Source: Pseudomonas anguilliseptica
GTDB taxonomy: Bacteria; Pseudomonadota; Gammaproteobacteria; Pseudomonadales; Pseudomonadaceae
DNA length: 64,000 bases
NCBI RefSeq assembly: GCF_900105355.1
Contig: NZ_FNSC01000001.1
Span: 3,224,001-3,288,000, forward strand
Reading direction: 5' to 3'
Shown here: in pieces, positions 1-8,397 of the stretch
Numbering within the stretch: the first letter of the stretch is position 1
Layout: every line of letters starts with the position of its first letter
Notes under the pieces: generated by a model
Database searches by the model: none
What the model was told of the DNA's origin: nothing
Seen by the model: only the letters and a program-made list of their open reading frames with translations
Position numbers and translations under genes: made by a program

Positions 1-51
1 GCTGAATCCGGTGCCCCGGCGCCTGAAAAACAGCCTGAAGTCGAAGTTTGA
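1..51 (+). CDS. C-terminal end of an unidentified protein (gene enters from left edge)
   Basis: Reading from base 1, sixteen codons run to a TGA at 49-51. They encode a Pro/Ala/Glu-rich tail, AESGAPAPEKQPEVEV. Two hairpins with T tracts follow at 122 and 179, as expected after the end of a gene or operon. Nothing here identifies the protein; low-complexity acidic tails occur in many families. The frame choice rests only on the composition and on the terminators placed after the stop. Confidence 0.4.
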   Translation, partial: AESGAPAPEKQPEVEV

Positions 52-121
52 TAGTTTGCAGTCCAGCGAAACTTGGCCGAAATTATTACAGCTTCCGGTA
101 GTGTCAGTCAGTCTTGGAAGA

Positions 122-147
122 CCTGGCTGCTAAAGCCAGGTTTCCCT
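122..147 (+). terminator. Rho-independent terminator
   Basis: A perfect 7-bp stem, CCTGGCT (122-128) with AGCCAGG (134-140), has a 5-nt loop and is followed by TTTCCCTTT. It probably ends the transcript of the gene that stops at 51. Confidence 0.6.
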
Positions 148-178
148 TTAGGCTCTGTAAAGGTTAAATATCTAATAC

Positions 179-211
179 GGCCTGGCTTTCAAAGCTGGGC
201 CTTTTATTTTG
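179..211 (+). terminator. Second tandem terminator
   Basis: A 10-bp stem (179-188 with 192-201, two G:T wobbles) is followed by TTTTATTTTG. It lies about 40 bp after the first hairpin and looks like a back-up terminator. Confidence 0.6.
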
Positions 212-611
212 TGTTGAGGCGGATTTTAGATCGTGTCGCTAATTTGCACTATCCGCAGATTATAAGTCTAGTAGAGATGGTGGGTGCTCCCCTATCTGCT
301 AAGCAACTGTTTTGTTTCTTTTAAATTTTTTGGACTTTTATGTTAGTCCAGGTGATCTGAAAAAAGATCTGCTCATTTATTGGCAATCTAACTAACGCAG
401 GATGTAGTGATCCGTGTTTTTCAGTGAGTATGGAAGGTTCTCTCCTGGATTGCTCCTCTACTCGACTAGCTAACAATACAGCCTCAGTTAACGGATAGTG
501 CTGCAGAAGACTCTAGGCTTGGTTTCTTACGCTCTCAGGACGAGTTTTATCCCTGGCCAGCTACTGTAAGAATCCCGGGGCGTACAACGCTACGGGTACG
601 CTCATAAGCCC
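212..611. other. Gene-free stretch before the insertion-sequence cluster
   Basis: No reading frame here has convincing codon use or a recognisable product. The stretch is richer in A+T than the core genes. A small hairpin GGACT..AGTCC lies near 331-349. I see no tRNA, promoter or repeat that I can support. Confidence 0.4.
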
Positions 612-780
612 TGAATTCATAGAATAAGTGCAACGCTTGAAACGATAGGCAGAGGGCCAGCCACCGATAGAATCCAGGCTCTCACACCAAAAGATTCAAG
701 CGCAGATGACTACGCATTACCCGCAGCTGACCCTGGCCCAACGTTACCAGATTGAGGCTGGATTGGCCTGTGGCATGAGT
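612..780 (+). mobile_element. Left-end remnant of an IS30-family element
   Basis: The remnant holds a short leader and the first 25 codons of an IS30-type transposase, and stops abruptly where an IS66 end begins at 781. The left boundary near 612 is a guess, because I could not define the terminal repeat. The rest of the element is not present on the far side of the IS66, so it was lost by deletion or recombination and not merely interrupted. Confidence 0.5.
706..780 (+). pseudogene. IS30-family transposase, N-terminal stub
   Basis: An ATG at 706 opens a frame reading MTTHYPQLTLAQRYQIEAGL, then ACGMS. This is the typical N-terminal start of IS30-family transposases, with the leading 'LT..QRYQI' helix of the DNA-binding domain. 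The frame enters the IS66 terminal repeat at 781 and stops at 793-795. An intact IS30 transposase has more than 300 residues, so the DDE catalytic domain is entirely missing and this is a dead fragment. Confidence 0.65.
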
Positions 781-863
781 GTAAGCGCTCCATAAACCTC
801 ATCTACAAATGATCCGCAGGCCAGCCAATGCTGAGCTCCAATTTCTTTCTGGAGCCAGCCGTC

Positions 864-1223
864 ATGATGCGCCCCGACGCCAAAGTCGAAAAAGTCTATC
901 TATACCCCAAGCCGGTGGATTTCCGAAAATCCATCGATGGCCTGGCCGCCCTGGTCGAGCTGGATATCAAGGTGGCGGTGTTCGACCCGGTGCTGTTCGT
1001 CTTCCTCAACCGCGCGCGCAGCCGGGTGAAGATTTTGTATTGGGAGCGCAACGGCTTTTGCCTGTGGCTCAAGCGATTGGAGGCTGAACGCTTCAAGTCG
1101 CATCCGGAACCTGGCGAAGATGCGATCGTGCTGACGGCCCAGGAGTTGAACTGGTTGTTGGACGGTATCGACCTGTGGCGCAACCGGCCGCACCAGGTTT
1201 TGACCCCTAGGTTCGTCACCTGA
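864..1223 (+). CDS. tnpB: IS66 accessory protein TnpB
   Basis: A protein of 119 residues of the IS66 Orf2-like (TnpB) family, needed for transposition of IS66 elements although its biochemical role is unclear. The family signature near the N-terminus is present: VYLYPKPVDFRKSIDGLAAL, followed by VFLNRARSRVKILYW and LYW-type hydrophobic strands. I chose the ATG at 864 because a GGAG lies about 10 nt upstream and the length fits the family; an in-frame ATG at 828 would add 12 residues with no ribosome site. It is separated from tnpC by 18 nt and is presumably cotranscribed with it. Confidence 0.85.
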   Translation: MMRPDAKVEKVYLYPKPVDFRKSIDGLAALVELDIKVAVFDPVLFVFLNRARSRVKILYWERNGFCLWLKRLEAERFKSHPEPGEDAIVLTAQELNWLLDGIDLWRNRPHQVLTPRFVT

Positions 1224-1241
1224 GCCGGTATAATCCACGGC

Positions 1242-2771
1242 ATGATTTCTGTGCCCGAAACCCTTCCTGATGACCCCGCCGCGCTCAAGCAATTGCTCGC
1301 TGAGGTGTTGTCGTCGGCGCAGGAATTGGCCAAGGACAAGGATGGGCAGATCGAGCGCCTGCGCGAACAAAACGCGCTGTTGATCCAGCGCCTGTTCGGC
1401 CGTAAATCCGAGCAGAGCAGCGACCCGGATTCACCGCAGCTAGAGATGTTCAACGAAGCGGAAAGCCTGGCCGAAGCGGCGGCTGAAGCTCCGGCCGCTG
1501 AGGTCGAGGAAGAAGTCGTTGCGCCGACCAAGCGCCGCGGCAAGCGCAAGCCGTTACCGGCCGAACTACCGCGTGTCGAGGTCATCCACGAACTGCCCGA
1601 ACACGAACTGACCTGCGAATGCGGTTGCCGCAAGCAGGCCATCGGCGAAGAAACCAGCGAGCAGCTGGAAATCATCCCGATGCAGGTTCAGGTGATCCGC
1701 CACATTCGCAAGACCTATGCCTGCAAGGCCTGCGAAAGCGCGCCGGTCACCGCTGACAAACCGGCCCAACTGATCGAGAAAAGGCTGGCCAGCCCGAGCG
1801 TGCTGGCGATGCTGCTGACCAGCAAATACGCCGACGGCATCCCACTGTATCGCTTCGAAAAGATGCTCAGTCGCCATGGCATCGACATCCCCCGGCAGAC
1901 CCTGGCGCGCTGGGTGATCCAGTGCGGCGAACTGCTACAACCGTTGCTCAACCTGATGCGCGACAGGCTGCTGGACAGTCCGGTGATCCACTGCGATGAA
2001 ACCCGCGTGCAGGTGCTCAAGGAGCCTGGGCGCGATCCGAGCAGCCACTCCTGGATGTGGGTGCAGACCGGTGGCCCGCCTGGCAAACCGGTGATCCTCT
2101 TCGACTACACAACCAGCCGCGCGCAGGAGGTGCCGCTGCGCCTGACCGACGATTACGCCGGCTACAACGCCGTGGCCGCACAACAAGGTGTTGAACGCCT
2201 GGCCTGCTGGGCGCATGCGCGGCGCAAGTTCGTCGAAGCGCAAAAGGTGCAACCGAAGGGCAAAACCGGGCGTGCCGACATCGCGTTGGGGATGATCAAC
2301 AAGCTCTACGGCATCGAGCGCGAACTTAAGGATGCCAGCGATGAACAGCGCTACCGGGGCCGCCAGCAGCACAGCCTACCGCTCCTCGATCAGCTCAAGA
2401 CCTGGCTGGAGAAAACCCAGCCGCAGGTCACGGCGCAGAATGCCCTGGGCAAAGCAGTGAACTACCTGGCGAGCAACTGGAGCCGACTCGAACGCTACAT
2501 CGAGGCTGGCCACCTGCCGATCGATAACAACGCTGCCGAGCGCGCGATCCGGCCCTTCGTCATAGGTCGCAAGAACTGGCTGTTCAGCGACACGCCGAAA
2601 GGCGCGACCGCCAGCGCCCAACTCTACAGCCTGGTGGAAACCGCCAAGACCAATGGCCAGGAGCCCTACGCCTGGTTGCGCCATGTCCTCGAACGCCTGC
2701 CGCTGGCCAACAGCGTTGAAGCCTACGAAGCGCTGCTGCCTTGGAACTGCCAACCAACGACGCCACTGTAA
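1242..2771 (+). CDS. tnpC: IS66-family transposase TnpC
   Basis: The DDE transposase of the element, 509 residues, full length for the family. In order: an N-terminal coiled coil (about residues 10-60, [18 protein letters not shown]), an Ala/Glu-rich linker, a zinc-finger-like pair of Cys motifs (CECGC near 127 and CKAC near 160), then the catalytic core. The core has a first Asp in [12 protein letters not shown], a second region around [10 protein letters not shown], and the Glu-bearing [20 protein letters not shown]. No frameshift or internal stop is seen, so the enzyme could still be active even though the element lacks tnpA and a target duplication. Confidence 0.92.
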   Translation: MISVPETLPDDPAALKQLLAEVLSSAQELAKDKDGQIERLREQNALLIQRLFGRKSEQSSDPDSPQLEMFNEAESLAEAAAEAPAAEVEEEVVAPTKRRGKRKPLPAELPRVEVIHELPEHELTCECGCRKQAIGEETSEQLEIIPMQVQVIRHIRKTYACKACESAPVTADKPAQLIEKRLASPSVLAMLLTSKYADGIPLYRFEKMLSRHGIDIPRQTLARWVIQCGELLQPLLNLMRDRLLDSPVIHCDETRVQVLKEPGRDPSSHSWMWVQTGGPPGKPVILFDYTTSRAQEVPLRLTDDYAGYNAVAAQQGVERLACWAHARRKFVEAQKVQPKGKTGRADIALGMINKLYGIERELKDASDEQRYRGRQQHSLPLLDQLKTWLEKTQPQVTAQNALGKAVNYLASNWSRLERYIEAGHLPIDNNAAERAIRPFVIGRKNWLFSDTPKGATASAQLYSLVETAKTNGQEPYAWLRHVLERLPLANSVEAYEALLPWNCQPTTPL

Positions 2772-2817
2772 AACGCAAAACCTCTCCAGAGGGAGGTGGG
2801 GTCTATGGAGCGCTTAC

Positions 2818-3140
2818 GTTATACCGGTGTCGAAAAGCGCCCCGAACATGATGGGCGCGAGGTGATCTGGCAGGTTGCTGCCCGCCGCAGCACCTATAAG
2901 AAGCTGGGTAAGAGCAGCCCGCTGTACAAAGCCAAACGCAAGATCGAGAAGGCCAAGGCCCAGGTGCGCGCCAAGGTTGAGCACCCGTTCCGGGTGATCA
3001 AGCGTCAGTTCAGTTATGTAAAGACACGCTTCCGTGGCTTGGCCAAGAACACGGCGCAACTGGTGACGCTGTTCGCGCTGTCGAACCTGTGGATGGCACG
3101 CCGACATTTACTGACCAATGCAGGAGAGGTGCGCCTGTAA
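2818..3140 (+). pseudogene. IS5-family transposase, C-terminal fragment
   Basis: It encodes the last roughly 107 residues of the IS5-type transposase (from the YTGVEKRPEH segment to NAGEVRL), including the C-terminal RAKVEHPFRVIKRQF region that carries the catalytic Glu of the DDE triad. The N-terminal two thirds, with both Asp residues, are missing. An open frame continues upstream to 2796 only because it reads through the IS66 right end. It cannot make a working transposase. Confidence 0.85.
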
Positions 3141-3286
3141 TGCGGGAAATGGCTGCCGCGAGCTACTCGCGGCGGCTAAAAACACAGAAATGAATGGGTA
3201 ATCTGATCGTTTTTGATCGATTTGCCGCTTTCAAAATCGGCGGGGGCTGAAGTCAGCCAGAAATACATGGCTACTTCAGACCATCC
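2818..3286 (+). mobile_element. IS5-family element, truncated copy 1 (right end only)
   Basis: From 2818 the sequence is almost identical to 7759-8227 of the complete copy 3: one T/C change near the start and one extra G in the run near 3241-3246 were noticed. Only the last third of the transposase and the right terminus (ending CTTCAGACCATCC at 3286) remain. The left part was replaced by the IS66 element. Confidence 0.85.
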
Positions 3287-3822
3287 CTTCCCATAAATAG
3301 CTTGCTCCTCGCTCCATTCGATGCCTTCACCAAAATCCCGAGTTTCGATCACGCTTGCGCGAATAGTGGTTTTGTAAATGCTTATTGATTGATCTTGTAC
3401 ATTAAGGATGTAAACGCCAAATGAGCCTAGGATTTTTATATATTTATTGCAAGATGAGATTTCAATTAGATCTTGGTGGTTTTTACTGCCAGCAAGAATT
3501 GGAATGTCTTTGAAAGTATCAAAATCCCCATAGGCAGTTCTAATAATAAGCGTCTTTTTAGAATTAAGCTCTTCGGCCCTTTTTTCATGTCTAGCTGCGC
3601 GAAAAGCCTTCGAACCTGAGAGGCACTAAGCCCAAGCGCTAAACTACATTGCTCTACGTCTTGCTTAGAGAGAAACTGCTTGGTTTTTAAAGGGGCTAAT
3701 ACGTTGAAACGATCAGTTGCCAACTTTATATCTGAATCCCTTATGGCGAGCTCTGCTTCTGCTTGGAACGTTTCACTGCCTGAATGAAGAGGCGTTTTTA
3801 GTTCAAACTCTATTTCTCCTGG
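3287..3822. other. AT-rich foreign scrap between two IS5 copies
   Basis: These 536 bp lie between the right end of IS5 copy 1 and the left edge of copy 2 and are much richer in A+T than the chromosome around them. Two overlapping open frames run on the minus strand: one described below as a transposase-like fragment, the other (3625 down to 3176) with no ATG start near its beginning. The scrap looks like the residue of a larger acquired element eroded by IS-mediated deletions. Confidence 0.6.
3466..3822 (-). pseudogene. Fragment resembling the N-terminal region of a TniA/TnsB (Mu-type) transposase
   Basis: The minus-strand frame encodes LATDRFNVLAPL, a Lys/Gln-rich linker and LALGLSASQVRRLFAQL. 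This order (an 'R..I/V.APL' segment followed by a small helix-turn-helix of the type LGLS..QV..L) resembles the start of TniA/TnsB-like transposases. No catalytic domain is present. The frame continues upstream only by reading out of the IS5 end (to 3846), and downstream its sequence stops resembling anything. The family assignment is an inference from motif shape and could be wrong. Codon use and base composition differ clearly from the host genes. Confidence 0.4.
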
Positions 3823-5014
3823 GGATCCTCTGAAGTAGCCATGCATTTCTGGCTGACGTCAGCCTCTGCTGATTTCGAAAGTGATAAATCGATCAAAAAC
3901 GATCAGATTACCGGCTCATTTCTGTGTTTTTAGCCGCCGCGAGCACCTCGCGGCAGCCATTTCCAGCATTACGGGCGCACCTCTCCTGCATTCGTCAGTA
4001 AATGTCGGCGCGCCATCCACAGATTTGACAGCGCGAATAAAGTCACCAGTTGCGCCGTGTTTTTGACCAGGCCACGGAAGCGCGTCTTCACATAACCGAA
4101 CTGACGCTTGATCACCCGAAACGGATGCTCGACCTTGGCTCGCACTTGGGCCTTGGCCTTCTCGATTTTGCGCTTGGCTTTGTACAGCGCGCTGCGCTTA
4201 CCGAGTTTCTTGTAAGTGCTACGCCGTGCTGCAACCTGCCAGATCACTTGACGGCCCTCATGCTCGGGGCGCTTCTCGACACCGGTATATCCGGCATCGC
4301 CCCCCACCATGTTTTCCTCGCCGTGCAGCAGCTTATCGACCTGGGTGACATCCGCCACGTTGGCGGCAGTACCCACCACGCTGTGCACCAAGCCAGACTC
4401 GTCATCCACCCCGATGTGCGCCTTCATGCCGAAGTAATACTGATTGCCTTTCTTGGTTGAGTGCATCTCAGGGTCACGCTTACCGTTCTTGTTCTTGGTT
4501 GAACTCGGCGCGTTGATCAGCGTGGCATCGACGATGGTGCCTTGGCGCAGCGACAAACCACGGTCACCCAGGTAGCCATTGATCACGGCCAGGATGCCGG
4601 CAGCCAGTTCGTGTTTTTCCAGCAAGCGGCGGAAGTTGAGGATGGTGGTTTCGTCAGGAATGCGCTCCAGAGTCAGCCCGGCAAACTGGCGTAGGATGGT
4701 GGTCTCGTACAGCGCCTCTTCCATCGCCGGATCGCTGTAACCGAACCAGTTTTGCATCAGATGCACTCGCAGCATCGCCATCAGCGGATAGGACGGTCGG
4801 CCGCCTTCACCCTTTGGATAATGCGGCTCGATCAAAGCGATCAACCCTTTCCATGGCACTACCCGATCCATCTCGATCAGGAACAATTCTTTGCGGGTCT
4901 GCTTGCGCTTGCCGGCGTACTCGGCGTCGGCGAAGGTCATCTGCTTCATCGGAAAACTCGGCGGGTGGAGTGCGGATATTTTGCCAAAATCAGGAAGTCT
5001 TTTTCAGACCATCC
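3823..5014 (-). mobile_element. IS5-family element, copy 2 (minus orientation)
   Basis: The two termini are similar inverted repeats: GGATCCTCTGAAGTAGCC at 3823 and, on the other strand, GGATGGTCTGAAAAAGAC ending at 5014. The flanking tetranucleotides are CTGG and TTAG, which do not match, so there is no clean 4-bp duplication. The copy differs from copies 1 and 3 at scattered positions throughout its transposase, so it came from a separate, diverged lineage. It stops 27 bp short of the mcp stop codon. Confidence 0.82.
3969..4949 (-). CDS. IS5-family transposase (copy 2)
   Basis: A full-length transposase of 326 residues starting MKQMTFADAEYAGKRKQTRK. It has the N-terminal DUF772-type domain, a DDE core with the first Asp in the GTIVDATLINAPSSTKN segment, the second in the GGDAGYTGVEKRPEH segment, and Glu in the RAKVEHPFRVIKRQF segment near the C-terminus. 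Compared with copy 3 it has several replacements (for example GGDAGY for CADAGY), which argues against a recent duplication. The frame is intact, so activity is possible. Confidence 0.92.
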   Translation of the reverse strand: MKQMTFADAEYAGKRKQTRKELFLIEMDRVVPWKGLIALIEPHYPKGEGGRPSYPLMAMLRVHLMQNWFGYSDPAMEEALYETTILRQFAGLTLERIPDETTILNFRRLLEKHELAAGILAVINGYLGDRGLSLRQGTIVDATLINAPSSTKNKNGKRDPEMHSTKKGNQYYFGMKAHIGVDDESGLVHSVVGTAANVADVTQVDKLLHGEENMVGGDAGYTGVEKRPEHEGRQVIWQVAARRSTYKKLGKRSALYKAKRKIEKAKAQVRAKVEHPFRVIKRQFGYVKTRFRGLVKNTAQLVTLFALSNLWMARRHLLTNAGEVRP

Positions 5015-5040
5015 TTAGGTTTTGGGCGCTGCGCTGCCAA

Positions 5041-6567
5041 TCAAACGCGGAACTGTTTGAGCAAGTGGTTGAGCTGTTCGGAAAGGCCATGCAGGGTGGT
5101 GCTTGCCTGGCTCAGGGAGGTGACTCGCTCCGCGTTATCGCTATTTAGGGTTGCGATTCGGTTCACCCTGTTGCTGACTTCCTCGGCTACTGTGTGCTGC
5201 TCCTCGGCCGCTTGGGCAATATACAGATTCATCTCGCGAATCTGATTAACCTGGGTGCGTATCTCGTTCATCGAGGTCTGCACGGAGGCGGCCTCCTGGC
5301 CCGCCATGCCGGCTTGCGAGCGACTGGCCTGCATACCAATGACGACATTCTGGGTGGCCTGCTGCAGGCGCTGAATAATTGCGCGGATCTCCTCGGTAGA
5401 TTGTCGTGTGCGACCGGCCAAGGTGCGCACTTCATCTGCGACCACGGCAAACCCGCGACCCTGCTCGCCGGCGCGGGCGGCTTCGATGGCGGCATTGAGG
5501 GCCAATAGGTTGGTCTGCTCGGCGATGCTGTTGATCACCTCAATCACAGTACCAATACTGGCGCTTTCATCGGCCAGGGATTGAATGCGCGTGGCGACCT
5601 GTTCGACTTCTTGCACCAGATGCAGAATCACTTCGCTTGCATGCCCGGCCACGCTGTAACCTTGGTCGACGTAGTTGCCAGCCTTTTCGGTGGCGGTGGA
5701 GGTGTTCACCGCATTGCCGGCCACTTCTTCCACCGCGCTGCTCATCTCGGTGATGGCGGTCGCTACCTGATCCAGTTCATGTTGTTGATCGTTGACACCT
5801 ATGGCGTTCTCTGATGCGAGCGATTCACAGGCTTCGGCCGTTTTGAGCACACCAATCGAAAGATGATTGATGCTATTGATCATGCCCTGGAGCTTCTCGA
5901 TAAAACGATTGACGTTCTGCGCAAGGTCACCCATTTCGTCCTGACGCCGGATTTGCAAGCGTTGCGTCAGATCGCCGTCGCCCTGGGCAAGGTCATACAC
6001 TGCACTGTTCATGCGGTGTAGCGGTTTAAGCACGTTGCTGTGGAGCAACAGCATGAGCAGGCCGATGATGCACAGATCTAGCACCAGAATTTCCACGATG
6101 GTGCGCAGCAGTAGCGATCTGAGCTGTGCTTTGGCGGCGCTGTTGTCAGTAAACAGATGCAACTGTGCCACCACGCTTTCGTCATTACCGTTTTGGTAGA
6201 TGATGTCTTCGCTGAGGTAGTTGCTGAACTCCGTTGGTGGTTCCCTTATGGGCTGGACTTCTCCAGTAGCGTTGCGCTCGAATGCGGCGAGCACCTTGTC
6301 TTTGTTCTTAACCTGCAGGGCTTTCAGTACCGGGTCGGCTAGTTCGGACTTGAGTGAGGCTTCTATGAACGCACTCTCATAGTTCCATAGCGGCCCCGGC
6401 AGCGAGAGTTGCAGGCGAGCGATCACGCGCGCGACTGAGTCGGCCTGGGCCTTGGTACTTTCGACTTGGATGGTGTGGTAATTGAACCAACCGAACAGCA
6501 GTAGCAAGACGCTGACCGATAGCGAGGTGAACAGGGCGATGCGGAACTTCAGGCTGTTCAGGCGCAT
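5041..6567 (-). CDS. Methyl-accepting chemotaxis protein
   Basis: An inner-membrane chemoreceptor of 508 residues that passes a periplasmic signal to CheA/CheW. It has a first membrane helix at about 10-29, a periplasmic sensor of roughly 120 residues (ligand not predictable), a second membrane helix at about 155-176, a HAMP domain (178-232), and a cytoplasmic signalling hairpin whose tip [20 protein letters not shown] begins near residue 350. The usual LKQFRV-type C-terminus is present, so the IS5 copy 27 bp downstream did not truncate it. The gene stands alone between inverted IS5 copies; no CheA-type gene is nearby. Confidence 0.93.
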   Translation of the reverse strand: MRLNSLKFRIALFTSLSVSVLLLLFGWFNYHTIQVESTKAQADSVARVIARLQLSLPGPLWNYESAFIEASLKSELADPVLKALQVKNKDKVLAAFERNATGEVQPIREPPTEFSNYLSEDIIYQNGNDESVVAQLHLFTDNSAAKAQLRSLLLRTIVEILVLDLCIIGLLMLLLHSNVLKPLHRMNSAVYDLAQGDGDLTQRLQIRRQDEMGDLAQNVNRFIEKLQGMINSINHLSIGVLKTAEACESLASENAIGVNDQQHELDQVATAITEMSSAVEEVAGNAVNTSTATEKAGNYVDQGYSVAGHASEVILHLVQEVEQVATRIQSLADESASIGTVIEVINSIAEQTNLLALNAAIEAARAGEQGRGFAVVADEVRTLAGRTRQSTEEIRAIIQRLQQATQNVVIGMQASRSQAGMAGQEAASVQTSMNEIRTQVNQIREMNLYIAQAAEEQHTVAEEVSNRVNRIATLNSDNAERVTSLSQASTTLHGLSEQLNHLLKQFRV

Positions 6568-7032
6568 GGATGGGTTTCCTGCTCAGTGCGAACTTGGCTG
6601 ACGCGGCATGGGCGAGCTTGCCCATCTGCCTTGCCAGGCCCCTAGACCCGGAGCGCACAGGATGGCGCTGCTGGGCTGGGAAGGCTGAAGGGCCCTGACG
6701 ATGGGCCGCTCGAAACGGGCGTAATTGTTTTTTAGCTGCACACGCCAACGTACTGAAGCTTTGTGCGACTGGCCACATTGTGGTGCAACCGCTAATTCAA
6801 CATAGCTTACTTATAAGTAGTTTTAGCAGCCTTTGCCCATCTGACCAGTCGCCTTGTGCAGATTGCCAATTCCTGACCTAAGGTTAGTTGAAATGCAGGC
6901 GCAAGGTGCGTCGCGCATGAACAAGTCGCGTCCATCACAGGATTAGCCACCGCAGAACAACAGAAAATTGCTTGAAAAAAAGCCCTGCGCGATTTCACCG
7001 GTTTGCCCGCAAACAGGCTGGCGCGGGATGAG
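6568..7032. other. Intergenic region upstream of mcp
   Basis: These 465 bp hold no supportable gene. They should contain the mcp promoter on the minus strand, but I cannot point to a convincing -35/-10 pair or a flagellar sigma-28 site. The right edge is the TTAA target duplication of IS5 copy 3. Confidence 0.4.
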
Positions 7033-7036
7033 TTAA

Positions 7037-8227
7037 GGAAACTCTGAATAAGACTTCCTGATTTTGGCAAAATGCCCGGACGCCACCCGCCGAGTTTTCC
7101 GATGAAGCAAATGACCTTCGCCGATGCCGAGTACGCCGGCAAACGCAAGCAGACCCGCAAAGAGTTGTTCCTGATCGAGATGGATCGGGTGGTGCCGTGG
7201 AAGGGTTTGATCGCACTGATCGAACCGTATTACCCCAAGGGTGAAGGCGGTCGGCCGGCCTATCCGCTGATGGCGATGCTACGTGTGCACCTGATGCAGA
7301 ACTGGTTCGGCTACAGCGACCCGGCGATGGAAGAAGCGCTGTACGAGACCACTATCCTGCGGCAGTTCGCCGGGCTGAGTCTGGAACGTATCCCCGACGA
7401 AACCACCATCCTCAACTTCCGTCGTCTGCTGGAGAAACATGAGTTGGCTGCCGGCATCCTGGCCGTCATCAATGGCTATCTTGGCGACCGTGGCCTGTCG
7501 TTGCGCCAAGGCACCATCGTCGATGCCACGCTGATCAATGCGCCGAGTTCGACCAAGAACAAGGACGGCAAACGCGACCCAGAGATGCACCAGGCCAAGA
7601 AGGGCAACCAATACTACTTCGGCATGAAGGCGCACATTGGCGTGGATGACGAGTCGGGGCTGGTACACAGCGTGGTAGGCACGGCGGCCAACGTGGCGGA
7701 TGTCACTCAGGTCGACAAGTTGCTGCACGGCGAGGAAAACGTGGTGTGCGCCGATGCGGGTTATACCGGCGTCGAAAAGCGCCCCGAACATGATGGGCGC
7801 GAGGTGATCTGGCAGGTTGCTGCCCGCCGCAGCACCTATAAGAAGCTGGGTAAGAGCAGCCCGCTGTACAAAGCCAAACGCAAGATCGAGAAGGCCAAGG
7901 CCCAGGTGCGCGCCAAGGTTGAGCACCCGTTCCGGGTGATCAAGCGTCAGTTCAGTTATGTAAAGACACGCTTCCGTGGCTTGGCCAAGAACACGGCGCA
8001 ACTGGTGACGCTGTTCGCGCTGTCGAACCTGTGGATGGCACGCCGACATTTACTGACCAATGCAGGAGAGGTGCGCCTGTAATGCGGGAAATGGCTGCCG
8101 CGAGCTACTCGCGGCGGCTAAAAACACAGAAATGAATGGGTAATCTGATCGTTTTTGATCGATTTGCCGCTTTCAAAATCGGCGGGGCTGAAGTCAGCCA
8201 GAAATACATGGCTACTTCAGACCATCC
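7037..8227 (+). mobile_element. IS5-family element, complete copy 3 with TTAA target duplication
   Basis: A complete 1191-bp element. The left end is GGAAACTCTGAATAAGAC, the right end on the other strand is GGATGGTCTGAAGTAGCC, and both sides are flanked by TTAA (7033-7036 and 8228-8231), the 4-bp duplication expected of the IS5 group. The transposase is intact. After its stop a GC-rich hairpin (CCGCGAG..CTCGCGG, near 8098-8115) followed by AAAAACAC may act as the element's terminator. Confidence 0.92.
7102..8082 (+). CDS. IS5-family transposase (copy 3)
   Basis: An intact 326-residue DDE transposase of the IS5 group. The start is the ATG at 7102 (MKQMTFADAEYAG), matching copy 2; an upstream in-frame codon at 7072 would extend into the terminal repeat. 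Catalytic residues are seen in GTIVDATLINAPSSTKN, ADAGYTGVEKRPEH and RAKVEHPFRVIK. The last third is almost identical to the fragment at 2818-3140, so copies 1 and 3 are recent siblings. Confidence 0.93.
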   Translation: MKQMTFADAEYAGKRKQTRKELFLIEMDRVVPWKGLIALIEPYYPKGEGGRPAYPLMAMLRVHLMQNWFGYSDPAMEEALYETTILRQFAGLSLERIPDETTILNFRRLLEKHELAAGILAVINGYLGDRGLSLRQGTIVDATLINAPSSTKNKDGKRDPEMHQAKKGNQYYFGMKAHIGVDDESGLVHSVVGTAANVADVTQVDKLLHGEENVVCADAGYTGVEKRPEHDGREVIWQVAARRSTYKKLGKSSPLYKAKRKIEKAKAQVRAKVEHPFRVIKRQFSYVKTRFRGLAKNTAQLVTLFALSNLWMARRHLLTNAGEVRL

Positions 8228-8397
8228 TTAAACGTCTCACAGGAGCGAATTGCGGTCAAACAAAGTGGGTGGAAAAACAGCGGTTATGCCGCGCACTGAT
8301 AAGTGCTAGGCACCGCAGCAGCACTGCCCAAACAGGACTATTAAACTGTGCTAAGCGGCTCACCAGCCTGGTGGCCAAAACTTATGAGGTATGCCCA

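Larger units (their letters stand above)
781..2817 (+). mobile_element. IS66-family insertion sequence
   Basis: Terminal inverted repeats are visible. The left end starts GTAAGCGCTCCATAAACC and the right end, read on the other strand, starts GTAAGCGCTCCATAGACC, which is the usual IS66 terminus. The 2037-bp element carries tnpB and tnpC but has no room for the tnpA found in many relatives, because tnpB begins within about 85 bp of the left end. IS66 elements make 8-bp target duplications, but the flanks differ (GCATGAGT left, GTTATACC right). The copy was therefore rearranged after insertion. Confidence 0.88.

Noticed and set aside
73..324. Open frame of 83 codons near the left edge
   Set aside because: It runs through two good terminators and has no family resemblance or ribosome site.
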